From: Bacteroidota bacterium
GTDB taxonomy: Bacteria > Bacteroidota > Ignavibacteria > Kryptoniales > JAKASW01
DNA: 38,632 bases
Direction of reading: 5' to 3'
NCBI GenBank assembly: GCA_021825585.1
Contig: JAKAGT010000035.1
Span: 2,376 to 41,007 of the forward strand
The position numbers and the translations under genes were made by a program. Below are positions 25,381-34,578 of this stretch, in pieces. Under the pieces are notes generated by a model. It was not told the DNA's origin. It did not search any database and saw nothing but the letters and a program-made list of their open reading frames with translations. Within the stretch, counting starts at the first letter, position 1. Every line of letters starts with the position of its first letter.

Positions 25381-25670
25381 TGTGAAAAAGGTTCATGGCC
25401 TCGAAGATGAGGGGTAATTGCAGCTGAGCGCCGGTCAATAATATTCGCACCCGGTTTGATCCATCGAATCGCGCGGCTCTCTCCGGTTCTGTGCCGTGTG
25501 ACACCGGCGAGCCGTCTTCATAAACCGTGCTCCATATTGACAAACTTCTCGAGAAACCGGCTGGATGCGGGCAGGGCGGCAACCAACATGAAACGTTATG
25601 CATGGTGATTTATGTTACATAATTAGAGCCAGGAATCGAGCCGGCGGCTAACTAAAAAAGGAGCATACTC
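25381..25670. other. Intergenic region between the intron and rpiB
   Basis: I see no gene here. It contains a lone TTGACA near 25535 without a matching -10 box, and a ribosome site AAAAAAGGAG just before rpiB. It represents the 3' exon side of the intron insertion. Confidence 0.5.
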
Positions 25671-26123
25671 ATGCGAATCGGCGTCGCTTGTGATCACGGT
25701 GGGTTTAATTTGAAGGAGGAGCTTGCCGCCAGGCTTAAAATGTCCGGATACGAGGTCGTAGATTTCGGTGCCGATGAGATGAAGCCGGACGATGATTATC
25801 CCGATTATGTCATACCGCTCGCGCGGGCGATTGCGTCCGGGTCAGTCGATCGCGGGATCGCGGTCTGCGGGAGCGGCGTTGGGGCGTCGGTGGCCGCTAA
25901 CAAAGTAAGACGCGTTAGAGCGGCGCTTATCCACGACTGCTTTTCAGCCCGACAGGGCGTTGAAGACGACAACTTGAATGTCATTTGCCTCGGCGGACGG
26001 GTCATAGGTGTCGAACTGGCATGGGTTATAGTCAACACATTTCTGAGTTCTGTTTTCAGCGGTGCGGAGAGACATGTACGCCGCTTGGCAAAAGTGGCGG
26101 CCGTATGGGAAGACCTCCGGTAG
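25671..26123 (+). CDS. rpiB: Ribose-5-phosphate isomerase B (RpiB/LacAB family)
   Basis: The 150-aa protein has the family marks: ACDHGGFNLK at 6-15, VDFGAD at 31, and the catalytic cysteine in AVCGSGVGASVAANK near residue 66. It interconverts ribose-5-phosphate and ribulose-5-phosphate in the pentose phosphate pathway. The next gene encodes a transaldolase-PGI fusion of the same pathway, 44 bp downstream, which suggests a joint unit. A strong AAAAAAGGAG site marks the start. Confidence 0.92.
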   Translation: MRIGVACDHGGFNLKEELAARLKMSGYEVVDFGADEMKPDDDYPDYVIPLARAIASGSVDRGIAVCGSGVGASVAANKVRRVRAALIHDCFSARQGVEDDNLNVICLGGRVIGVELAWVIVNTFLSSVFSGAERHVRRLAKVAAVWEDLR

Positions 26124-26138
26124 CAGACCGGAGGCCGA
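26114..26138 (+). terminator. Hairpin at the end of rpiB (attenuator or weak terminator)
   Basis: A perfect 8-bp stem CCTCCGGT (26114-26121) / ACCGGAGG (26127-26134) with a 5-nt loop overlaps the rpiB stop codon and is followed by CCGATTTTG. The short T run makes it at best a partial terminator. It may lower expression of the downstream gene or protect the rpiB mRNA end. Confidence 0.4.
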
Positions 26139-26167
26139 TTTTGTAATACAGAGAAGGAGAAGAACAT

Positions 26168-28999
26168 ATGAGGACTAATCCGTTATTAAGACTTGAAGAA
26201 CTCGGACAGAGTATATGGATGGATTTCATCCGCAGAGGAACGATCATCTCAGGGGAACTTCAAACGATGACAAGCGAGGACGGGATATCCGGCGTAACGT
26301 CGAACCCATCGATTTTCGAGAAAGCAATCGCCGGGAGTCACGACTACGACGAATCGGTCCGTGCGCTTGCCCTGGAGGGAAAATCGGTCGAGGAAATTTA
26401 CAGGGAGCTGACCGTCGACGATATAAAGAAGGCGGCGGATGTCTTTCGTCCGGTTTACGAGAAGACGAAGGGAGGAGACGGCTATGTGAGTCTCGAGGTC
26501 TCGCCGAATCTGGCCCACGACGCGGAGGGGACAATAGCCGAGGCGATGCAGCTCTGGAAAGCCGTTCAACGTCCTGACATCTACATCAAGGTTCCGGGCA
26601 CGCGCGAGGGCCTGGTTGCCATTCGTGAGCTGATCAGCCAGGGCATTAACGTGAACGTCACACTTCTGTTCGCGCTGCCGCGCTACCGCGAGGTTGCGGA
26701 AGCATATGTGGCGGGCCTCGAAGCAAGGGCAGCCAGTGGAGAGAGCATAGACTCCGTCTCGTCCGTAGCGAGCTTCTTTCTGAGCAGAATCGACGTTCTG
26801 GTAGATAAGGCTCTCGATGGAATTATATCGGGAAAACAAGGCGACGCCGAACAGGCGGCCCGTGCGAGAGGCCAAGTGGCCATTGCGAGCGCAAGAATCG
26901 CCTATCAGATGTACAAGGAAATCTTTTCGTCGGACAGGTTCAAAAAATTGGCGGCACGGGGAGCCAGGAAGCAGAGGCTTCTCTGGGCAAGCACAAGCAC
27001 GAAGGACCCTTCCTACAGCGATGTCAAGTATGTTGAATCGCTGATTGGACCGGAAACCGTCAACACTCTCCCGCTCGAGACAATTCACGCTTATCATGAT
27101 CACGGCAATCCCGCTGCGAGACTGGAAGAGGATATCGAGAGCGCACGGGCTGTCCTTAAATCGCTCCCGTCTTTGGGAATAGACATCGACAAGGTGACAC
27201 AGATGCTCGAGGACGACGGGGTGAAGAAATTCGTAGATGCTTACGAAGCGCTGCTCAAGGCTTTGCGCGACAAACGGGAGGCGGCGATGCATGAACCGGT
27301 TGATTTACAGTCGATGTTGCTGGGAAGTTTCAGCGAAGCGGTAAAAGGTCGGATTGCCACGCTCGATCGAAGCAAAATTGTGGTCAGGCTGTGGGAGAAG
27401 GATCCAGCCATCTGGAAAAGTGACCCGGCGAGTCAGAAGATAATTAAGAATTCACTTGGATGGCTTCATGTGCCCGAGAAGATCGAAGAAGTGGTCGATG
27501 AGTTGACCGGGTTTGCTTCCGGCGTCAGGAAAGCCGGATTCAGACACGTCGTACACATGGGAATGGGCGGGAGCAGTCTCGCTCCTCTGGTATTCGCCGA
27601 GTCTTTCGGCCGGACCGATGGTGGTATTCCGCTGACCGTGCTCGATACGACCGACCCCGCAACCATTCTGAAAATAGAAAACGAAGTGCCGCTGTCCGAG
27701 ACTCTGTTCATCGTCGCCAGCAAATCGGGAACCACCGCCGAGCCGAATGCTTTCGGCGATTACTTTTACGAGAAGGTAAGGAAATTGAAGGGCGTCGGCG
27801 CGGGGGAGAATTTCGTTGCTATCACTGATCCCGGGAGCAAACTGCTCGACGTGGCCGCGGAGCGGAAATTCAGGAAGAATTTCCTGAATTTCTCCGATAT
27901 CGGCGGACGATATTCGGCTCTCTCCTATTTCGGACTTGTGCCCGCAGCACTCCTCGGAATAGACGTACCGAAGCTCCTTGCCAGGGCCCTCCGTATGGCG
28001 CGCGCCTGCGACTCGTGCGTCGCTGCGGACATAAATCCCGGCCTCTCGCTGGGAGCGGCCATTGGGGAACTCGCGCTCAAAGGCAGAGACAAGCTTACAT
28101 TCGTGGTCTCTAAGGAAGCATCCACACTCGGGTTATGGCTCGAGCAGCTCGTCGCGGAAAGTACGGGCAAAGAGGGGAAGGGAATTTTACCGGTCAGCGA
28201 TGAGCCGTTGCTTGGCCCGGAGGATTATGGCAGCGACCGGTTCTTCGCATACATAAGGCTCAAAGGATCTTCGGATACGGAGACGGAGGAGCGCATACGC
28301 GGGTTGAGCGGAGCGGGCCATCCTGTCATCACCGTTCAGATGACCGACCTTCTCGATATTGCGCAGGAGTTCTTCAGATGGGAGATTGCGACCGCGACGG
28401 CGGGAGCCGTGATCGGCATAAACGCTTTTGATCAGCCGAACGTTCAGGAAAGCAAGGACAACACGAACAGGTTCCTTGCCGGGGTGAGATCGACCGGCAA
28501 GCTGCCGGAAGAGAGGCCTTCTCTGCAGGACGGCACAATCAGGGTATATGGAGATGCGACCGGAAAGACTCTGGTTGAAGTTCTCAAATCATTTTTTGCA
28601 TCCTCAAAGCCGGGCGACTATGTCCCTTTCATGGCTTATGTCCCGGAAGGGGGCGATGTCGATAGCCACGCCGCTTCGATGCGAGCCGCAATACAGCACG
28701 GACTGCATCTCGCGACGACCTTCGGATACGGTCCGCGGTTTCTTCATTCAACCGGTCAGTACCACAAAGGCGGTCCGAATACCGGACTGTTCGTGCAATT
28801 GACATCGGAAGATACAGTGGATGCGCCGCTGCCGGGTCAGCCTTTCGGCTTCTCCGTGTTCAAGAAGGCCCAGGCGCTCGGTGACCTCGAAGCCCTGAGA
28901 AAACACGGCAGACGCGTAATCCGAATTGATCTCGGAAAAGACTTGGCCGGCGGGCTCGAGAGGCTCGATCGTGCGGTCAAAGAATCCGTGAGCGACTGA
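26168..28999 (+). CDS. Bifunctional transaldolase / glucose-6-phosphate isomerase
   Basis: The 943-aa protein joins two sugar-phosphate enzymes. Residues about 1-370 are a transaldolase (GVTSNPSIFEKAI at 42-54, IKVPGT with the Schiff-base lysine near 140, VNVTLLF near 162). Residues about 385-943 are a phosphoglucose isomerase (MGMGGSSLAP near 466, ASKSGTTAEP near 518, GGRYSALS near 579). It links glycolysis and the pentose phosphate pathway on one chain. The GAGAAGGAGAA ribosome site supports the start. It follows rpiB, and no frameshift is seen across the fusion. Confidence 0.93.
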   Translation: MRTNPLLRLEELGQSIWMDFIRRGTIISGELQTMTSEDGISGVTSNPSIFEKAIAGSHDYDESVRALALEGKSVEEIYRELTVDDIKKAADVFRPVYEKTKGGDGYVSLEVSPNLAHDAEGTIAEAMQLWKAVQRPDIYIKVPGTREGLVAIRELISQGINVNVTLLFALPRYREVAEAYVAGLEARAASGESIDSVSSVASFFLSRIDVLVDKALDGIISGKQGDAEQAARARGQVAIASARIAYQMYKEIFSSDRFKKLAARGARKQRLLWASTSTKDPSYSDVKYVESLIGPETVNTLPLETIHAYHDHGNPAARLEEDIESARAVLKSLPSLGIDIDKVTQMLEDDGVKKFVDAYEALLKALRDKREAAMHEPVDLQSMLLGSFSEAVKGRIATLDRSKIVVRLWEKDPAIWKSDPASQKIIKNSLGWLHVPEKIEEVVDELTGFASGVRKAGFRHVVHMGMGGSSLAPLVFAESFGRTDGGIPLTVLDTTDPATILKIENEVPLSETLFIVASKSGTTAEPNAFGDYFYEKVRKLKGVGAGENFVAITDPGSKLLDVAAERKFRKNFLNFSDIGGRYSALSYFGLVPAALLGIDVPKLLARALRMARACDSCVAADINPGLSLGAAIGELALKGRDKLTFVVSKEASTLGLWLEQLVAESTGKEGKGILPVSDEPLLGPEDYGSDRFFAYIRLKGSSDTETEERIRGLSGAGHPVITVQMTDLLDIAQEFFRWEIATATAGAVIGINAFDQPNVQESKDNTNRFLAGVRSTGKLPEERPSLQDGTIRVYGDATGKTLVEVLKSFFASSKPGDYVPFMAYVPEGGDVDSHAASMRAAIQHGLHLATTFGYGPRFLHSTGQYHKGGPNTGLFVQLTSEDTVDAPLPGQPFGFSVFKKAQALGDLEALRKHGRRVIRIDLGKDLAGGLERLDRAVKESVSD

Positions 29000-29032
29000 A
29001 GCGTGGTCGTCCAAAAACAACGAATGTCGTCA

Positions 29033-29096
29033 TGCTGAACTCGGTTCAGCATCTCATTCGAGCGGGTTTTGGACCCCGAAATAAATTCGGGGTGAC
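29033..29096. repeat. Paired hairpins of the REP-like family
   Basis: Two hairpins stand side by side: TGCTGAAC/GTTCAGCA (29033-29051) and ACCCCGAA/TTCGGGGT (29073-29093) followed by GAC. The second has the same plan as the hairpin at 2471 and the core of the array at 1-239. The pair fills the gap between the transaldolase-PGI fusion and the HAD gene. Confidence 0.6.
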
Positions 29097-29155
29097 AAGG
29101 ATGGGCTTCTAAGACAACCATAACAACGATCGGCATTGACAGGAGGAGAAGAACA

Positions 29156-29773
29156 GTGGATAATAGAATACCCTCGACATTGTTCCTGGACATCGGCGGC
29201 GTGTTGCTGACCAACGGATGGGATCACAGGTCCCGTCAGGAAGCCGCGAGACAATTCAATCTGGACTACGAGGAGATGAACGAACGGCACCACCTTACAT
29301 ACGATACTTACGAATCCGGAAAGTTGAGCCTGAATGAATATCTGGAGCGAGTGGTGTTCTACGAGGAGAGACCGTTTTCCGTCGAGGACTTCCGGGAGTT
29401 TATGTTCGGCAGGTCGAGATCCTTTCCGGAAACGATCGATCTGGTGAAGAAGCTGAAGAAGAAGCACGGCCTTAAGGTGGGCGCGATCAGCAACGAAGGG
29501 CGTGAATTGACCGAATACAGGATCAAGAAGTTCGCGCTGGGTGATTTCATGGACTTCTTTGTATCGTCATGCTTCGTCCACTTCAGAAAACCCGATAAGG
29601 ACATATACAAAATCGCGCTCGACGTAGCCCAGGCCGAGCCGGAGGAATCGGTATACGTCGACGACCGGGCAATGTTCGTAAGAGTGGCAGAGAGCCTCGG
29701 GATAAGAAGCGTTATTCATATTGATGATCATAGAACAATGAGCGTACTGGGGTCGTATGGACTGACTCTTTGA
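29156..29773 (+). CDS. HAD-superfamily hydrolase, YihX-like
   Basis: The 205-aa protein has motif I LFLDIGGVLL (nucleophile D13), motif II ISNEG near 100, KPDK lysine near 145, and motif IV YVDDR near 165. In motif I the second aspartate is replaced by glycine, as in the YihX-type subgroup, which includes sugar-phosphate phosphatases. It starts with GTG after a strong AGGAGGAGAA site. Downstream of sugar-phosphate genes, a role on phosphorylated sugars is reasonable but not proven. Confidence 0.85.
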   Translation: MDNRIPSTLFLDIGGVLLTNGWDHRSRQEAARQFNLDYEEMNERHHLTYDTYESGKLSLNEYLERVVFYEERPFSVEDFREFMFGRSRSFPETIDLVKKLKKKHGLKVGAISNEGRELTEYRIKKFALGDFMDFFVSSCFVHFRKPDKDIYKIALDVAQAEPEESVYVDDRAMFVRVAESLGIRSVIHIDDHRTMSVLGSYGLTL

Positions 29774-29794
29774 ATCGCTGAGGGGTACATTCCC

Positions 29795-29820
29795 CGCCGC
29801 AAGCGGCGAGGCGGTTCATT
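29795..29820. repeat. Palindromic repeat CGCCGC-AA-GCGGCG plus GGTTCATT tail
   Basis: This is the second copy of the element at 2510-2535: the same CGCCGC/GCGGCG stem and GGTTCATT tail with AA in place of TT in the loop. It follows the HAD gene stop by about 20 bp. Confidence 0.6.
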
Positions 29821-29952
29821 TACATCGAGTGAGATAATGGAAATCGAGGCGGGACATTCGACCGGCGGGCACGCCATATTAGCTCATGAAGCCCGCGCCG
29901 TATTTAGCGAATGAAGGAGATTCGTTTACAGATAAACCGATAAAGGCATCTA

Positions 29953-30321
29953 ATGACTATTGTGACAGAGATAGCGCAGGACGTCTACCGCATTTCTACG
30001 TATATGTCCGAGCGCAATTTGCAGATAAATCAATTCCTCGTAAGGGACGACGAGCCGCTACTGTGGCATACCGGACATAAGTTTCTGTTTCAAACCGTTC
30101 GGGACGCGGTGGCAAAGATATTGGACCCGGCAGGCGTCCGCTGGATCGGGTTCAGCCATTTCGAGGCCGATGAATGCGGCTCCTTGAATGGATTGGCGGC
30201 GCTCAACCCGAAGACGCTGGCAGTCATGCACGGCTCCAGTTTCTCAGGCGATTGCAGCAGGAGCCTTCGCGAGCTTGGCACGGTGATCAAGGATGTCGTA
30301 GGACGGAGCGATATCGGATGA
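29953..30321 (+). pseudogene. Internally deleted ODP-type metallo-beta-lactamase-fold diiron protein
   Basis: The first about 78 residues ([37 protein letters not shown]) are the N-terminus of the oxygen-binding diiron protein family, with the H-x-E-x-D ligand motif. The text then jumps directly to the family's C-terminal end ([21 protein letters not shown]), which holds the last ligand histidine. Roughly 130 residues, including two further metal ligands, are missing in frame. The protein can hardly fold as the usual sandwich. Its stop overlaps the ClC start by 4 bp, so translation may persist for coupling. I call it a pseudogene, but an expressed mini-protein cannot be excluded. Confidence 0.78.
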
Positions 30322-32135
30322 GAGACGTTCAGGCCACGACGGAAGAAAGCGGAGCAAGACTTCTATACATATCGATCCTTGCCGCCATCATAGGAGTCGG
30401 GACAGGTCTGATTATGTATGTCCTGTACCATCTTATAGCATTGATTACAAATCTCGTCTTTTACCACCGCGTTTCGTTCCTGTTTGTCAGCGAGGTCGGC
30501 ACTCAAATCGGCCTCCTCGCGATTCTGATGCCCGTCATAGGTGGTGTCCTGGTCGGGTTGATGTCCAAGTACGGGACCAACCAGATCCAGGGTCACGGGT
30601 TGCCCGAAGCGCTTGAGGCGGTGGTCTCGAACAAGAGCCGCATACCCGGAAAAGTGGCGATCTGGAAGCCTCTTTCAGCGGCTATCGTGATCGGGACTGG
30701 CGGCCCGTTCGGAGCCGAGGGACCGATCATCCAGACCGGAGGGGCCGTAGGTTCCTTTATCGGGCAGATACTGAACACCACGGAATCCGAACGGCGGATC
30801 CTTCTGGCGTGCGGATCCGCTGCCGGTCTAGCCGCCACCTTCGGCACACCGATATCGGGCGTCATCATGGCTATCGAAATATTGCTGTTTGAGTTCAGGA
30901 CGAGGTCGTTTATACCACTCGTGATAGCGAGCAGCCTGGCGACAGCCGTCCGTTTCCAGCTCATACAATCGGGCGCGATGTTCCCGATCGGGTCGTTGGA
31001 TTTTAATCTTCCATACGCCTTGCCGTATTACGTCATCCTCGGAGTCATTTGCGGGTTGACGGCTGTATTCTTCATAAAGACGCTTTACTGGGCCGAAGAT
31101 CAATTCGAGAAGCTTCACCTGAGTCCGTACGTTCTCCCGTCGGTGGGGGCGCTTGGCGTAGGAGTCCTCGGCTATTTTGTCCCTCGAATTTTCGGGCCTG
31201 GGTACGACACGATCGGTGCCATTCTCGAAAACCAATTTGTGTTGTCGGCACTTCTGGTAATCCTTGCCTTCAAATTCATCGCGTTGATACTCTCTCTCGG
31301 GACTAGAACTTCGGGAGGTCTGCTGGCACCAGTTTTCATGATTGGTGCTGCGATCGGAGGACTCTTTGCGATGGTAGTCAACCACCTGATCCCCGGGGCG
31401 AACCTGTCGCCCGGTGCGTTTGCGCTCGTCGGGATGGGCGCAGTGTTCGGAGCCTCCGTAAGGGCGACGTTTGCATTCATCATCTTCCCGCTTGAAATGA
31501 CGCGCAACTTCAATTCAGTCCTTCCTCTCATGCTCGTCGGAGTAATAGCATCGGGCGTTGCCTATGTACTCTACAGGAATTCGGTAATTACCGAGAAGCT
31601 CGTGCGTCGCGGGCTGCTGATCCCTCAGGATTACGAGGCGGATATTTTTAAGCGGGTTCCGGTATCTGATGTCATGGACACGGACGTTCCGACAATCGGC
31701 ATGGGCATGACGATCCGGGAACTCTCGGAGAAGATTCAACGTGGGGACCCCGACGTGAATCGCCACAAGGGCATCCCGATAGTCAACGCCGAAAACAAGC
31801 TCGTCGGAATCATCACGCATAATGACGTTCGAAAAGCCGTTCAGGCCGGTCTTCAGGACAAAACGGTGTCGGACGCGGGGAGCAAGGAACTCGTCCTCGC
31901 ATTTCAGGCCGAGCCGCTTTATGAAGCCGTCGTCAGGATGCTGAACCATGATATCGGAAGGCTGCCGGTCGTAAAGAGGGACGATGTCCACACAATTGTC
32001 GGATACCTCGGCAGGGGCCAGGTAATTTCCGCCCGGCTCAAGAAGCTGGCCGAAGACGGCATCATACCGCCGGAGGTAGCTGAGGAAAGGCTGGAAAAGA
32101 CGAGGCGGCCGACGGAGGACATTCAGGCATCGTAA
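30318..32135 (+). CDS. ClC-family chloride channel/antiporter with C-terminal CBS pair
   Basis: The 605-aa protein has about ten or more membrane helices in residues 15-440 and two CBS domains in about 460-585 ([37 protein letters not shown]). ClC motifs are visible: GHGLPEA in place of the classical GSGIP near residue 95, GPFGAEGP with the gating glutamate near 134, GTPISG near 180 and [13 protein letters not shown] near 330. The gating glutamate suggests an ion/proton antiporter. Start 30318 overlaps the ODP remnant (ATGA); the in-frame extension to 30174 lies within that gene and is rejected. Confidence 0.9.
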   Translation: MRDVQATTEESGARLLYISILAAIIGVGTGLIMYVLYHLIALITNLVFYHRVSFLFVSEVGTQIGLLAILMPVIGGVLVGLMSKYGTNQIQGHGLPEALEAVVSNKSRIPGKVAIWKPLSAAIVIGTGGPFGAEGPIIQTGGAVGSFIGQILNTTESERRILLACGSAAGLAATFGTPISGVIMAIEILLFEFRTRSFIPLVIASSLATAVRFQLIQSGAMFPIGSLDFNLPYALPYYVILGVICGLTAVFFIKTLYWAEDQFEKLHLSPYVLPSVGALGVGVLGYFVPRIFGPGYDTIGAILENQFVLSALLVILAFKFIALILSLGTRTSGGLLAPVFMIGAAIGGLFAMVVNHLIPGANLSPGAFALVGMGAVFGASVRATFAFIIFPLEMTRNFNSVLPLMLVGVIASGVAYVLYRNSVITEKLVRRGLLIPQDYEADIFKRVPVSDVMDTDVPTIGMGMTIRELSEKIQRGDPDVNRHKGIPIVNAENKLVGIITHNDVRKAVQAGLQDKTVSDAGSKELVLAFQAEPLYEAVVRMLNHDIGRLPVVKRDDVHTIVGYLGRGQVISARLKKLAEDGIIPPEVAEERLEKTRRPTEDIQAS

Positions 32136-32198
32136 TCTTCTAAATCGAAACGGTAATGAGCTTTGCACGAATGTCGGCAATAAGGAGGTGGATGCAAG

Positions 32199-32564
32199 CT
32201 GGCAAAAACTAAAGGGAGACTTAGGACCAAGCGGGTCTATGAGTCCGTTTCGGACGACGACGGATTTCGGATCTTCGTGGAGAGGCTGTGGCCCCGTGGC
32301 ATCTCGAAAGACAGAGCGGCGATCGACCTGTGGTTGAAGGAAATAGCTCCGAGCACCGAACTGCGGAAATGGTTCAGCCATGATCCGGCAAAGTGGGCCG
32401 AGTTCAAGAGGCGATACCGCGCGGAGATCAATGGCAAAGAAAGCATTCTCAAGGAAATTAAGGCGAGACTTGGCAAGGGAAACGTCACGCTGCTGTATGC
32501 GTCACGCGAAGAGGAATACAACGCCGCATCTGCCCTCGCCGGATTTCTAACGGATCGCGACTAG
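32199..32564 (+). CDS. DUF488-family protein with CTG start or frameshifted start
   Basis: The family opening (TKRVYESVSDDDGFRIFVERLWPRGIS) begins well upstream of the first in-frame GTG at 32277, so the true start is earlier. The only candidate in that frame is CTG at 32199, 10 bp after a perfect AAGGAGG (32182-32188). An ATG at 32192 has a matching ribosome site but is one base out of frame and stops after six codons. Loss of one base near 32200 would join it to the gene. The 121-aa product has the DUF488 marks LWPRGIS and LYASREEEYNAA. Its function is unknown. Confidence 0.8.
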   Translation: MAKTKGRLRTKRVYESVSDDDGFRIFVERLWPRGISKDRAAIDLWLKEIAPSTELRKWFSHDPAKWAEFKRRYRAEINGKESILKEIKARLGKGNVTLLYASREEEYNAASALAGFLTDRD

Positions 32565-32871
32565 AAGCGAGTCGCGTAGCCTGTAATGCCGATTGTCTTT
32601 GATCCCGTTTTCTTCGGATCTCGGTTCATCGATGTGAAGGCCCTTCCAGAGCCCGCCGGAAGCCCTTATGTGCGCATCCGGCAAGCCCGTGCAGCTTCCG
32701 TGTCATTTCAAAGGTGGCCGAAATACTCGTTCATTTCTGCCGAAAACGTCCTCTTCTGAGCGGCAAGACTCTCCTTATTCACAGCTGAACTTTCCGCCGG
32801 AACCAATCTGGATCTGGATTCGTTCTAAATAGCGGATGAAAAAGTCTGAAATATTGCCGAAAGGAATTGAT
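32565..32871. other. Intergenic region without a recognised gene
   Basis: I see no credible gene, terminator or promoter motif here apart from AAGGA at 32861-32865, which serves the next small gene. An in-frame ATG at 32836 would extend that gene by 12 codons but lacks a ribosome site. Confidence 0.5.
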
Positions 32872-33120
32872 ATGAGATACATGGAATCAGAAATCGACCC
32901 GAAGATAAAGAGACAGATAGACGAACAGATCGATCATTTCCTCGATGAGTTCATGGCCGAGGAGTACAAAGGCGGGCAGCACATTGTAGCCAGAGAACAC
33001 TACGATAAAGTCTTCCACGAACTTCTCCCGAAATACCTTCGGGTGGCTGCGCTTATCGTCAGCGGATCGGTGAATCCTGTCGAGACCCGGGAGGAACAAG
33101 ACGATGCCTATCACATATGA
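32872..33120 (+). CDS. Small helical protein of unknown function
   Basis: The 82-aa acidic protein is probably all-helical (KIKRQIDEQIDHFLDEFMAE; YDKVFHELLPKYLRVAALIVSG). The start at 32872 follows AAGGA. The frame overlaps the NADH dehydrogenase gene by 17 bp, which argues for translational coupling and for a functional link with it. I do not recognise the family. Confidence 0.6.
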   Translation: MRYMESEIDPKIKRQIDEQIDHFLDEFMAEEYKGGQHIVAREHYDKVFHELLPKYLRVAALIVSGSVNPVETREEQDDAYHI

Positions 33121-34399
33121 GAATATCGCCGCCGGGTCGACGCTTGAAGATGTCCCGGTCCACCGCTATGATGGGAAGCCGACCCTTCTGATACTCGGAA
33201 CCGGATTCGCATCGTTCAGCCTTTTGAAGCAAATAGACTCAGAAGCGTACCATGTCGTTGTCGTCAGCCCGCGGAACTATTTCCTGTTTACACCGCTGCT
33301 GCACAGCTCGACGGTTGGAACGGTAGAGTTCAGGAGCATCATCGAACCGGTTCGCAGGGTAAGGAAGGATATCGGTTATTTTCAGGCAGAGTGTACGGAA
33401 ATCGACCCGGCCCATAATCTGGTGACCTGCAAGTCTGTCGAAGGCGGGAGACTGTTCAAGATCGCGTACGATTTCCTGGTGATTGGCATCGGGGCTGTCA
33501 ACAACACTTATGGAATTCCGGGCGTTACCGAGCACGCCCTGTTTCTGAAGGAGCTTCCGGATGCAAGGAAGATACGCCAGAGGATTCAGACCCGGTTTGA
33601 GCAGGCGAGCGTCCCCGGTCTTACAGAGGCGGAAAGAAGGACCATGCTCAGCTTTGTGATAGTCGGGGGCGGACCGACGGGAGTGGAATTCGCCGCCGAG
33701 TTGAACGACCTGATCGAACACGATATCCGGAAGGCGTTTCCGTCATTGTTCAGGCTGACAAGCATAACCCTCATCGAGTCGAGCAGCCACATACTGGGCG
33801 CGTTCGATCGGAACCTTGCCGAATACACGCTACGGTTATTTGAAAGGAAGAATATAAGAGTAATCAGGGGATTTGCAGTCACCAGGGTTCTCAAGGATGT
33901 CGTAGTCCTGCATGACGGCAGGCTTGTCCCGTTCGGTGTCCTTATCCTGTCGACGGGAATCGGCCCGACCAGGCTGATGCGGGGTTTAGATTTTCCGAAG
34001 GACAAGTCGCAGCGCATCCTGACGGACGAAGAGTTGCGGGTAGTCGGAACAAAGAACATTTTTGCCGCGGGCGACTGTGCCACGATCGAGACTAAGCGTC
34101 TCCCCGCCACGGCCCAAATTGCGCAGCAGGAAGGCCGATTCCTTGCGAAGCGCTTCAACTCGTTAATGAAGGGAAAAGAAATTGGCGGTTTTCACGACAG
34201 GAACATGGGCCTGCTCGCGTACATAGGGAGCCGGCGGGCTTTGCTGGACCTGCCGAAAGTAAAAGGGAAAGGGTTCGGCGCTTTTCTTCTCTGGAGATCG
34301 ATTTACCTTACCAAGCTCGTAAGCATGAGGAACAAGATTCTCGTGTTGATGGATTGGTTCAAGGCGATGGTGTTCGGCAGGGATATGAGCAATTTCTGA
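33104..34399 (+). CDS. ndh: Type II NADH dehydrogenase (NDH-2 family flavoprotein)
   Basis: The 431-aa protein has the two-dinucleotide-fold plan of NDH-2: FAD loop ILGTGFASFS near residue 31, FLFTPLLHSSTVGT near 60, NADH loop VIVGGGPTGVEFAAEL near 186, and FAAGDCA near 322. The C-terminal region (GFGAFLLWRSIYLTKLVSMRNKI) matches the amphipathic membrane-contact helices of the family. It oxidises NADH with a quinone at the inner membrane without proton pumping. The GGGAGGAACAAG site supports the start. The first glycine loop is GTGFAS instead of GGGxxG, a known variation. Confidence 0.9.
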   Translation: MPITYENIAAGSTLEDVPVHRYDGKPTLLILGTGFASFSLLKQIDSEAYHVVVVSPRNYFLFTPLLHSSTVGTVEFRSIIEPVRRVRKDIGYFQAECTEIDPAHNLVTCKSVEGGRLFKIAYDFLVIGIGAVNNTYGIPGVTEHALFLKELPDARKIRQRIQTRFEQASVPGLTEAERRTMLSFVIVGGGPTGVEFAAELNDLIEHDIRKAFPSLFRLTSITLIESSSHILGAFDRNLAEYTLRLFERKNIRVIRGFAVTRVLKDVVVLHDGRLVPFGVLILSTGIGPTRLMRGLDFPKDKSQRILTDEELRVVGTKNIFAAGDCATIETKRLPATAQIAQQEGRFLAKRFNSLMKGKEIGGFHDRNMGLLAYIGSRRALLDLPKVKGKGFGAFLLWRSIYLTKLVSMRNKILVLMDWFKAMVFGRDMSNF

Positions 34400-34578
34400 A
34401 GGCCGGGCGCCACTGAGTTTCCCCGGATGGTAGTGCTCCGGGATTCTGACGGCTTCCCTTCTGTTGCAGCGGCTGTGTCGATTGGAAATTCATTCCGTCG
34501 CGGATAAATTTCATAAACGATGGCACATCAGAAATTACCCGTTTGCCCCATCTTTGCGTTCTTGTTATTTGGGACACC

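Noticed and set aside
26249-27292. 347-aa minus-strand ORF
   Set aside because: It is antisense to the transaldolase domain and has no recognisable motifs.
30174-30317. Upstream extension of the ClC gene
   Set aside because: It lies inside the ODP remnant in a different frame; the ATGA overlap at 30318 is a better start.
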